NCBI GenBank assembly: GCA_022866015.1
Contig: JALHTX010000048.1
Span: 1-5,278, forward strand
Direction: 5' to 3'
Length of the DNA: 5,278 bases
Origin: Thermoplasmatota archaeon
GTDB taxonomy: Archaea; Thermoplasmatota; E2; DHVEG-1
Part shown: one piece after another, positions 1 to 5,278 of the stretch
How the letters are laid out: the number at the start of each line of letters is the position of its first letter
Numbering within the stretch: position 1 is the stretch's first letter
Notes under the pieces: model-generated
Database searches by the model: none
What the model was told of the DNA's origin: nothing
The model's input: the letters and a program-made list of their open reading frames with translations, nothing else
Program-made: the position numbers and the translations under genes

Positions 1-537
1 ACTACCGGTGAAGGTGGGATGGTCACAACAAATAACGATGAGTTTGCTGAACTTATGATTTCTATAAGGAATCATGGTCGTGAAAAAACAAAATGGGGAT
101 ATGAACATGGACGGTTAGGATATAACTATCGTATGACTGATATAGGAGCAGCGATAGGCCTTGAACAGTTAAAAAAATTACCGAAGAATATTGAGATGCG
201 ACGAAAAAATGCACATTATTTCGATGTTCATTTGAATAATGTAGAAATTCCATATGTCATTCCCAATGCACAACATGCATACCATCAATACACTATAAAA
301 AGTAAGAATCGTGATGCTCTCATACAGAATTTAAAGAAAAATGAGATAGGTTTCGGGATATACTATCCACAACCATTGCATACCTATAAACACCTTAAGA
401 AATATGCACATAAGGATTTGAAGATATCTGAGTTATTAGCCAATGAAGTGGTATCACTTCCAGTTCATCCTGCGCTCAGTGCACAGGATCTTGAAAAGAT
501 AGTCCGTTTTGTAAATGGAAGTAAATTAGAGTTGTAG
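1..537 (+). CDS. DegT/DnrJ/EryC1/StrS-family PLP-dependent sugar aminotransferase, C-terminal half (5' end outside window)
   Basis: This enzyme family transfers an amino group, usually from glutamate, to a keto-sugar nucleotide in the cytoplasm. The reading frame is open from base 1 and its first ten residues, TTGEGGMVTT, are the hallmark segment that follows the PLP-binding lysine. The lysine and the N-terminal half therefore lie upstream, and the ATG at 19 is internal. About 178 residues are present of a usual 360-390. Further family signatures are NHG (residues 24-26), GYNYRMTDIGAAIGLEQL (39-56), HAYHQYTIK near residue 92, YYPQPLH near 121, and a C-terminal VVSLPVHPALS followed by a helix. 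The nucleotide-sugar dehydrogenase starts 13 bases after the stop, so the two are probably co-transcribed. With the amidotransferase further down, a WbpE-like role (3-amination of a UDP-keto-hexuronic acid) is plausible. That substrate is inference; the family assignment is firm. Confidence 0.93.
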   Translation, partial: TTGEGGMVTTNNDEFAELMISIRNHGREKTKWGYEHGRLGYNYRMTDIGAAIGLEQLKKLPKNIEMRRKNAHYFDVHLNNVEIPYVIPNAQHAYHQYTIKSKNRDALIQNLKKNEIGFGIYYPQPLHTYKHLKKYAHKDLKISELLANEVVSLPVHPALSAQDLEKIVRFVNGSKLEL

Positions 538-550
538 AGAGTTTAAGATT

Positions 551-1720
551 ATGAAGGTAGCTGTTGTTGGTTTGGGAAAAGCAGGGTTGCCGCTTGCGGC
601 TGTAATCGCAGAGGCAGGACTTGATGTTGTTGGTATTGATGTTGATAAAAAACGCTGTAAACAAATAAATGATGGAGTTAATCCAATCCCTGAGGAAGCG
701 GGTTTAGAAAAACTTATAAAAAAATATGGTGGAAAGACACTTATAGCTACATCAATTTATGCTGATGCTAAAGATTGTACGTTCTTTGTTGTGATTGTTC
801 CCCTGTTTATCGATGAACAGAATAATGCTGATTTTTCTCTTTTGGAAAATGCATTTAGAAACGTAGGAAAGCTTTTAAAGAAAGGAGATTGTGTCGTCTT
901 GGAAACAACGGTGCCACCGGGTACAACAGAAAAAATTGTGAAAGACTGGTTAGAGAAAGAAAGTGGTTTGGTAGTTGGTGATTTTTATCTCGCACATTCA
1001 CCAGAACGCATTATGACCGGATATAGTATCTCACGATTGAAAGAATTCCCAAAAATTATTGGTGGAGTTGATGCAGCCAGTGGGCAGAAAGCATATGATG
1101 TATATAGATATTTTATCGGGTCGCTATCGTTAGTTTCATCTTCAAGGGTTGCTGAATTTGTCAAAGTTATTGAAGGTTGTTATCGTTTTACAAATATAGC
1201 ACTTGCAAATGAATTATTTAAAATAGCTCTCGAACTTGACATTGATTTCTATGAATCACAAAAAGCTGCAAATCATGAATTTTGTCATATACATCTGCCA
1301 TCAACAGGCGTCGGTGGCCATTGTATCCCAGTATACCCATGGTTTTTAATAAAGCAAATGAAGAAACAGCAAAAGGAAGACTATACTGTTGTCTTGAAAG
1401 CATCGCATACTGTAAATGAAGATATGATTAAGTTCTTTTCTCAACATATAATCCAACATTGCAAGAAAATTAACAAACCATTAAAAAAGGTACGAATTTG
1501 TATAACTGGAGTCAGTTTTAGGAAAGGTGTAAAAAGCATCTATAAAAGCAGGAGTATTGCCCTTGCAAAGTATTTAGAGAAACTTGGAATGGACGTATAT
1601 GTTTATGATGAACTATACAGTAAGGAAGAAATTGAACAGATGAAATTATCTTTTTTGACACCTGATAAAGCCGATGTTGTTTTCGATCCATTTACACTAA
1701 AAATTGAAATATTGAAGTAA
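551..1720 (+). CDS. Nucleotide-sugar dehydrogenase (UDP-glucose/GDP-mannose dehydrogenase family; UDP-N-acetylhexosamine 6-dehydrogenase-like)
   Basis: Predicted cytoplasmic enzyme oxidising C6 of a UDP-sugar to a uronic acid with two NAD+, giving UDP-HexNAcA precursors for glycans. The 389 residues are a little short for the family (about 420). The N-terminal Rossmann loop is VGLGKAGLPLA (6-16) with an acidic end of strand 2 (GIDVD, 28-32). Then come VLETTVPPGTT (116-126), SPERI (150-154), the central helix with Lys205 and RFTNIALANEL (212-222), and the catalytic-cysteine loop GVGGHCIPVYPWFL with Cys258. The C-terminal UDP-binding domain follows (about 313-389). Departures from the textbook family are Gly209 where Asn is usual after the lysine, Tyr262 where Asp often follows the Cys, and SFRKGVKSIYKS (322-333) in place of FKxxxxDxRxS. 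Some of these may be normal for an archaeal-type subfamily. The ATG start is supported by the immediate Rossmann strand. It sits between the aminotransferase and amidotransferase genes with short gaps. WbpA/WecC-like specificity is inference. Confidence 0.93.
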   Translation: MKVAVVGLGKAGLPLAAVIAEAGLDVVGIDVDKKRCKQINDGVNPIPEEAGLEKLIKKYGGKTLIATSIYADAKDCTFFVVIVPLFIDEQNNADFSLLENAFRNVGKLLKKGDCVVLETTVPPGTTEKIVKDWLEKESGLVVGDFYLAHSPERIMTGYSISRLKEFPKIIGGVDAASGQKAYDVYRYFIGSLSLVSSSRVAEFVKVIEGCYRFTNIALANELFKIALELDIDFYESQKAANHEFCHIHLPSTGVGGHCIPVYPWFLIKQMKKQQKEDYTVVLKASHTVNEDMIKFFSQHIIQHCKKINKPLKKVRICITGVSFRKGVKSIYKSRSIALAKYLEKLGMDVYVYDELYSKEEIEQMKLSFLTPDKADVVFDPFTLKIEILK

Positions 1721-1733
1721 TAATATGTTGAAG

Positions 1734-1738
1734 GGTGA
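1734..1738 (+). promoter_or_regulatory. GGTGA ribosome binding site deciding the amidotransferase start
   Basis: GGTGA lies 5 bases before the ATG at 1744 and complements the CCUCC/UCACC end of 16S rRNA. The upstream in-frame GTG at 1735 falls inside this motif, so the ATG at 1744 is the better start. A GGTGA-centred site is common in archaea but not exclusive to them. Confidence 0.6.
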
Positions 1739-1743
1739 AAAAT

Positions 1744-2877
1744 ATGTCAAGAGAGCATCAAATATGTAAACGTTGTGTGATGGATACAACAGATACGGAG
1801 ATAGTTTTTGATGAAAATGGGTTCTGTAATCATTGTACTAATGCCTTTAAGAAATTAAATTCTTATCCACTTAATCTTAGTAAAGCTGAAAAGGAAAAAG
1901 AATTGCAGAAGATAGTTGCAGACGTCAAGGAATCAGGAAAGAAAAATGATTATGATTGCGTCGTAGGGGTGAGCGGGGGTGTAGATAGCAGTTATGTTTT
2001 ATATCTAGTAAAGAAACAACTTGGATTGCGCCCTCTTGCATTTCATTTGGATAATGAATGGGACACGGAACTCTCAGTAAAAAACATAGAAAAAATTATA
2101 AAAAAATTAGATGTAAAACTACACACCATGCATGTTGATTGGGATGAATTTAAAGAATTACAACTTTCTTTTTTAAAATCGTCAACACCAGATCTCGAAA
2201 TACCAACAGACCATGCACTTTACGCTACCTTATATAATGTAGCATCAGAATACAAACTGAAATATATAATCAGTGGGGCAAATATTATAACAGAAAATAT
2301 ATCAGTACCTACATGGTCTCATGGGCATTATGATTGGCGGTACATAAAAATAATGCAAAAGAAATTTGGTACCAGGAAGCTTACCAGTTTTCCTCATTTA
2401 AGTATGTACAATCTTGCATCACAACAACTTTTTAGAAGGAAAAAAATTATAAGAATTCTTAATTATGTACCAGAATACGATAAGAAAAAAATCATTTCTT
2501 TTCTTGAGAAAGAATTTGGTTGGCAAAATTATATTACAAAACATGCCGAGTCAATCTATACGTTTTTTGTTCAAGCATACATCTTACCGACAAAATTTAA
2601 TTATGATAAGAGGAAGATGCATTTATCAGATCTCATCTGCTCAGGTCAAATAACACGCAATGAAGCATTAGATACATTAAAAAAACCGCTTTTTACAGAA
2701 TCGGAACTGCATGAGATGATAGGACTTGTTTGTAATAAATTTGGTATTACTAAAAAAGAATTTGATACATTTATGAGATTACCAAATAAAAGCTACTATG
2801 ATTATCCATCATACGAAACACATCCGATTTATAGAATTATAAGAGAGGTATATAAAAAAGTTAATCCGCAGACATAG
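1744..2877 (+). CDS. N-acetyl sugar amidotransferase (WbpG/WbuX/PseA-like)
   Basis: This ATP-dependent PP-loop enzyme converts an N-acetyl group on a nucleotide sugar to an acetamidino group. In the Pseudomonas WbpG system, ammonia comes from a HisH-like glutaminase with a HisF-like partner. Numbering from the ATG at 1744 (377 aa, normal full length), the protein opens with CKRCVMDTTDTEIVFDENG (8-26), then CNHC (28-31). These two CxxC pairs look like a metal-binding knuckle. The ATP-pyrophosphatase loop GVSGGVDSS is at 75-83, and the family's C-terminal signature KFNYDKRKMHLSDLICSG is at about 284-301, followed by QITRNEAL. A GTG nine bases upstream is in frame, but the ribosome binding site favours this ATG. 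The gap from the dehydrogenase stop is 23 bases. All key motifs are intact, although the glutaminase gene that should follow is broken (2878 onward). The family call is firm; the substrate, probably a UDP-diacetamido-uronic acid, is inferred from neighbours. Confidence 0.93.
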   Translation: MSREHQICKRCVMDTTDTEIVFDENGFCNHCTNAFKKLNSYPLNLSKAEKEKELQKIVADVKESGKKNDYDCVVGVSGGVDSSYVLYLVKKQLGLRPLAFHLDNEWDTELSVKNIEKIIKKLDVKLHTMHVDWDEFKELQLSFLKSSTPDLEIPTDHALYATLYNVASEYKLKYIISGANIITENISVPTWSHGHYDWRYIKIMQKKFGTRKLTSFPHLSMYNLASQQLFRRKKIIRILNYVPEYDKKKIISFLEKEFGWQNYITKHAESIYTFFVQAYILPTKFNYDKRKMHLSDLICSGQITRNEALDTLKKPLFTESELHEMIGLVCNKFGITKKEFDTFMRLPNKSYYDYPSYETHPIYRIIREVYKKVNPQT

Positions 2878-3010
2878 ATGATTGTTATTATCGATTATGG
2901 TATGGATGATGTTGGTGGAAAGGATGTTGTTTCTTCAGAGAAATCAATCATATAGGCATATTGAAAAGTAATAAGGAAAATTTTATGAAATTAGCGGTTT
3001 TAAGAAATAA
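2878..3010 (+). pseudogene. hisH: Remnant of a HisH-like glutamine amidotransferase (imidazole-glycerol-phosphate synthase glutaminase paralogue)
   Basis: An ATG directly abuts the amidotransferase stop codon and reads MIVIIDYGMDDVGG, nearly the classic HisH opening (MIVIIDYGMGN[LV]). It continues KDVVSSEKSII, matching the next HisH strand ("VVISS..") but with about ten residues missing between the two blocks. A TAG ends the frame at 2953-2955 after 25 codons, against about 200 in the family. The catalytic Cys region (PGVG, GICLGMQ) is absent. Just downstream, a shifted frame gives HIEK (2957-2968), then NKENFMKL (2970-2993). This could be the worn end of HisH, where FHPEKS followed by a KLL-type helix is expected; this second match is weak. 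The HisH start is convincing and its position is exactly where WbpG loci carry hisH. In an intact form it would supply ammonia to the upstream amidotransferase. The right-hand boundary is approximate. Confidence 0.72.
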
Positions 3011-3205
3011 AAGATTATTGGTTTAACTTCATGTTATCCTGATAAAAATGGGAAAATTACTGGAGATCCTTTTGTAAAAGGCCAGGTTTATGAAATTTGC
3101 TGAAAAGGACATTAAAAAAAAAGCAAATAGATAAGATTGTACCCATTTTTTCCTGTAAACTTAATAGACTTGTTATTGTATATGGATTTTGCTTTAGTAT
3201 TCTAA
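3011..3205 (+). pseudogene. Remnant of a GT4-family glycosyltransferase N-terminus
   Basis: The frame from 3011 reads KIIGLTSCYPDKNG, then KITGDPFVKGQVYEIC up to 3100. This is the typical start of a GT4 glycosyltransferase (strand 1, "TS.YP", then GDPFV and the first helix). After an in-frame TGA (3101-3103) come KGH, the usual end of that helix, then TAA and TAG. The same frame resumes at 3137 with LYPFFPVNLIDLLLY, resembling the "R.PYFP..L..L.Y" segment found further along in such enzymes. It stops at TAA 3203-3205. Roughly 25-30 codons appear to be missing between the blocks, the start codon is gone, and the remaining 250 or more residues, including the sugar-nucleotide-binding half, are absent. 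All three stop codons occur in frame, so neither recoding nor one sequencing error explains it. It is not a copy of the intact GT4 gene downstream, which lacks the GDPFV block. Confidence 0.65.
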
Positions 3206-3224
3206 AAATTTTATACTTTATAAT
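3189..3224 (+). promoter_or_regulatory. Candidate promoter for the glycosyltransferase-epimerase unit
   Basis: Read as bacterial, TTGCTT (3189-3194) is followed after 17 bases by TATACT (3212-3217), with TATAAT at 3219-3224. Read as archaeal, the A-rich run then TTTTATACTTTATAATATAAA (about 3205-3230) could be a BRE/TATA box. The region is very AT-rich and overlaps the end of the glycosyltransferase remnant, so chance matches are likely. It is listed because the downstream genes follow a long non-coding gap and need a promoter. The 5' leader would be about 60-90 bases. Confidence 0.3.
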
Positions 3225-3292
3225 ATAAAAAATAAAAGGGATTTTAGAGTTATAATAAAGAGTTAACAGATAATTAGTTATTTTTAAATATA

Positions 3293-3301
3293 GAAGGTGA
3301 T
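3293..3301 (+). promoter_or_regulatory. Strong Shine-Dalgarno sequence (GAAGGTGAT) of the GT4 gene
   Basis: GAAGGTGAT matches the anti-Shine-Dalgarno end of 16S rRNA at eight of nine positions. It sits 12 bases before the ATG at 3314, which is longer than usual. No alternative in-frame start lies between them: the GTG at 3306 is out of frame and hits TGA three codons later. Confidence 0.65.
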
Positions 3302-3313
3302 TTCAGTGATAAA

Positions 3314-4417
3314 ATGAAAATTTGTTTTATCGCAAGTACCAGAGCTGAAAGCGTTCATGAGCCACGATGGATACAGTGGTTTGTTAACAGAGGTCACGAC
3401 GTGCATGTGATAACACCAACTCATAATGACATCAAGGGGGCGAAAATATATCCCATAGGAAACAACAAGGAGGGAAGTCTCTTTAATTTTATTAGCAAAA
3501 TATTCCAAACGAGAAAATTAGTCAAAAAAATAAAACCGGATATACTTCATGCTCATTATATCTTTGGTCCAGGGGTGTTTGGTGCCTTTTCAGGTTTTCA
3601 TCCATTTATTTTAACTGCATTTGGAAGTGACATATTGGTCGACCCTTCTTTGACACTAAAGAAAATCGCTGTGACACATACGTTGAAAAAAGCTGATGCA
3701 ATAACCTGTGATGCTTGTCATTTAAAAGAAAGTATGGAAAAGCTTGGCGCAGATGATAGAAAGATAAATATTATTTATTTTGGTACAGATACCGAAAAAT
3801 TTAACCCGAAACAACATAGCGAAAAGACTAGGAAAAATTTAGGGGTGCTTAACGCACCTACAATAATAAGTTCAAAAAATCTTGAGCCGATATATGACAT
3901 CGACTCTTTGATAAGGTCCGTACCAATAGTGCTAAAAAAGGTACCAGAGGCAAAATTTATAATTGCGGGGGAGGGTTCCCAAAAAGCAAAGTTGATGCAA
4001 TTAGCTAAATCTCTAGGTGTTTCTGGTAGTGTTAAATTTATAGGCTTTATTCCAAGCGATGAATTCCCCAGATATCTAGTATCTGCAGATATTTATGTTT
4101 GTACTTCGCTATCAGATGGTGGGCTTGCAGTTGCTACTAAGGAGGCAATGGCTTGCGAATTGCCGGTGGTAGTCACCAATCTAGATGTAAATACAAAGTG
4201 GGTAGAAAATGGGAAAAATGGATTTGTTGTACCGCTAAAGGATCCGAAAACATTATCTGAGAAAATTATTTATTTGATCGAACATGAAGATGTTAGGAGA
4301 AAGTTTGGAGAAAAAGGCAGAAAACTAGTTGAAGAGAAATTCGAATATGACAAAGAGATGAAAAAGGTAGAAAATATTTATGAACAATTAATTAATAATC
4401 ATAAGAGACGAAAATGA
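3314..4417 (+). CDS. GT4-family (GT-B fold) glycosyltransferase
   Basis: Predicted cytoplasmic or membrane-associated transferase that moves a sugar from an NDP-sugar to a growing lipid-linked glycan. The 367 residues are normal for GT4. The N-terminal acceptor domain opens MKICFIASTRAES and contains HEPRWIQWFVNRGHDVHVIT (15-34) and the strand-turn PDILHAHYIFGPGVFG (75-90). GSD at 104-106 and IYFGTDTEKFNP (154-165) precede the linker. The C-terminal donor domain has FIIAGEGSQ (215-223), VKFIGFIP (240-247), and the nucleotide-sugar motif region SLSDGGLAVATKEAMACELP (265-284), with the main glutamate at 277. The first acidic residue of the usual E-x7-E pair is an Asp (268), one residue further away than usual. 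There is no signal peptide or transmembrane helix. The gene overlaps the next by 4 bases, implying translational coupling. Donor and acceptor sugars cannot be read from the sequence. Confidence 0.93.
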   Translation: MKICFIASTRAESVHEPRWIQWFVNRGHDVHVITPTHNDIKGAKIYPIGNNKEGSLFNFISKIFQTRKLVKKIKPDILHAHYIFGPGVFGAFSGFHPFILTAFGSDILVDPSLTLKKIAVTHTLKKADAITCDACHLKESMEKLGADDRKINIIYFGTDTEKFNPKQHSEKTRKNLGVLNAPTIISSKNLEPIYDIDSLIRSVPIVLKKVPEAKFIIAGEGSQKAKLMQLAKSLGVSGSVKFIGFIPSDEFPRYLVSADIYVCTSLSDGGLAVATKEAMACELPVVVTNLDVNTKWVENGKNGFVVPLKDPKTLSEKIIYLIEHEDVRRKFGEKGRKLVEEKFEYDKEMKKVENIYEQLINNHKRRK

Positions 4418-5278
4418 ATATACTTGTTACAGGTGCGACTGGGTTTATTGGTTCTCATTTGTGCAAAGAATTAATCCACAGAGGACATACTGTATTTGGG
4501 CTATCTAGATCAGGTCGAACTCACAAAATAAAATCATTGTTGAACCAAAAAGAGTTTCATCTTAAAAAAGGAGATATTCGAGATGAAAGAATGCTCTCTG
4601 AAATAATAATAGATAATCATATAAAAGTAATTTTTCATTTAGCGGCGCAGCTCCCTCAGGCCGACGATCTTAAAAATCCCTTTTTGTGTTTTGATATTAA
4701 TTTGAGAGGGACACTGAATCTATTAAATGCAGCATATCTAAATGATATCGACTATTTTATGTACGGATCCACTATGAGTGTGTATTCTGATCCACCGGAT
4801 TACTTACCTGTAGATGAGAAACATCCAGTGCGATCATCTACCATTTATGGTGTAAGTAAGCTAGCAAGTGAGTTTTATTGTAATTTATATTCTAAATTAA
4901 TTAATATGATGATAATACGCTTTTCCGGAGTTTATGGATGGGGGCAATCAAAACATAATGCGATACCTAGATTCATCAACCAAGCATTAAGCAATAGACC
5001 AATTACAATATATGGTGATGGTACACAAACGAGCGATTATGTATACATAAAAGATGCTGTTCAAGCTACTCGTCTAGCGTGGGAAAAGAATAAAACAGGA
5101 ACATATAATATTGGCGGCGGAGAAGAAATAAGTGTTAAAGATCTGGCTAAACGGATTGTTAATTCCTTAAATTCGAAATCAGAAATAGTCCTGACCGGGA
5201 GGGACACTGATAGACCTTTTAGATTTTTTTTTGATATAAAAATCTCGCGAAAAGATCTGAATTATTCGCCTCGTTCCT
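4414..5278 (+). CDS. NAD-dependent epimerase/dehydratase, extended SDR family (3' end outside window)
   Basis: Nucleotide-sugar-modifying enzyme, probably an epimerase, dehydratase or reductase acting on an NDP-sugar with bound NAD(P). The ATG overlaps the stop of the GT4 gene (ATGA). The open frame has 288 codons with no stop before the window edge; about 20-30 residues are probably missing, judged from family length (about 310-320). The Rossmann loop GATGFIG is at 7-13, GDIRD at 53-57, FHLAA at 74-78, the catalytic Ser/Thr strand YGSTMSVY at 117-124, and the catalytic Tyr145 and Lys149 in YGVSK. The substrate-binding RFSGVYGWG is at 169-177, then IYGDGTQTSDYVYIKDA (199-215) and YNIGGGEEIS (231-240). 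The C-terminal DIKISRKDLNYSP is the usual 'D..KA...LGY.P' segment. No clear Shine-Dalgarno precedes it, consistent with coupling to the upstream gene. UDP-glucose/UDP-GlcNAc 4-epimerase-like is the default guess; the exact reaction is unknown. Confidence 0.92.
   Translation, partial: MNILVTGATGFIGSHLCKELIHRGHTVFGLSRSGRTHKIKSLLNQKEFHLKKGDIRDERMLSEIIIDNHIKVIFHLAAQLPQADDLKNPFLCFDINLRGTLNLLNAAYLNDIDYFMYGSTMSVYSDPPDYLPVDEKHPVRSSTIYGVSKLASEFYCNLYSKLINMMIIRFSGVYGWGQSKHNAIPRFINQALSNRPITIYGDGTQTSDYVYIKDAVQATRLAWEKNKTGTYNIGGGEEISVKDLAKRIVNSLNSKSEIVLTGRDTDRPFRFFFDIKISRKDLNYSPRS

Noticed and set aside
62..253. Minus-strand open frames at 62-253, 476-664, 1218-1403 and 3284-3508
   Set aside because: They lie opposite well-supported plus-strand genes, show no domain signatures, and lack convincing ribosome binding sites.
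19..537. ATG at 19 as the true start of the aminotransferase
   Set aside because: The frame is open to base 1 and TTGEGG before it is conserved internal family sequence; half of the usual protein would be missing.
1735..1743. GTG at 1735 as the amidotransferase start
   Set aside because: It lies within the GGTGA ribosome binding site, and the ATG at 1744 is correctly spaced and gives a normal family N-terminus.
2465..2653. Plus-strand 62-codon open frame inside the amidotransferase gene
   Set aside because: It is an out-of-frame shadow of conserved coding sequence.
2985..3026. Short ORF MKLAVLRNKRLLV as a real small gene
   Set aside because: It has only 13 codons and lies between two gene remnants; it more likely belongs to the worn end of the hisH-like gene.
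2878..3205. Stop-codon recoding or a single frameshift error explaining the broken frames
   Set aside because: TAA, TAG and TGA all interrupt the frames, conserved blocks are missing, and the adjacent genes are uninterrupted; deletion-driven decay fits better.
3205..3290. AT-rich stretch as a rho-independent terminator or repeat array
   Set aside because: There is no GC stem followed by a T run and no repeated unit; it is simply AT-rich leader sequence.

Overview
The window is a low-GC (by eye roughly one third G+C), all-plus-strand stretch of a surface-polysaccharide or protein-glycan biosynthesis locus. It carries five coding genes, the first and last cut by the window edges, and one 436-base stretch filled with broken gene remnants. 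The host cannot be fixed from the sequence. Two genes have GGTGA-type ribosome binding sites, AUA is a common isoleucine codon, and the dehydrogenase resembles archaeal-type UDP-aminosugar dehydrogenases. I therefore lean weakly towards an archaeon, but a low-GC bacterium is possible.

Left part (1-2877): the C-terminal half of a DegT/DnrJ/EryC1/StrS sugar aminotransferase, a UDP-glucose/GDP-mannose-dehydrogenase-family nucleotide-sugar dehydrogenase, and a WbpG/WbuX/PseA-type N-acetyl sugar amidotransferase are spaced by 13 and 23 bases and look like one operon. Dehydrogenase, aminotransferase and amidotransferase together fit the making of an amino- and acetamidino-substituted uronic acid, of the kind known from Pseudomonas O-antigen (ManNAc3NAmA) and Methanococcus archaellin glycan. 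The exact sugar is inference.

Middle (2878-3313): no intact gene. Directly after the amidotransferase stop codon is the unmistakable start of a HisH-like glutaminase, the expected ammonia-supplying partner of WbpG. It breaks off after 25 codons with internal sequence missing. Next comes the wreck of a GT4 glycosyltransferase, with two recognisable N-terminal blocks in one frame separated by stops. No HisF-like gene is visible. The stretch ends with an AT-rich promoter-like region and a good ribosome binding site.

Right part (3314-5278): an intact GT4 glycosyltransferase overlaps by 4 bases (ATGA) an NAD-dependent epimerase/dehydratase of the extended SDR family, which runs off the window. 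This looks like a second transcription unit. The most interesting point is the intact amidotransferase left beside a broken glutaminase: either the acetamidino branch has been lost recently, or HisH/HisF are supplied from elsewhere. I see no mobile element, CRISPR array, rRNA or tRNA.
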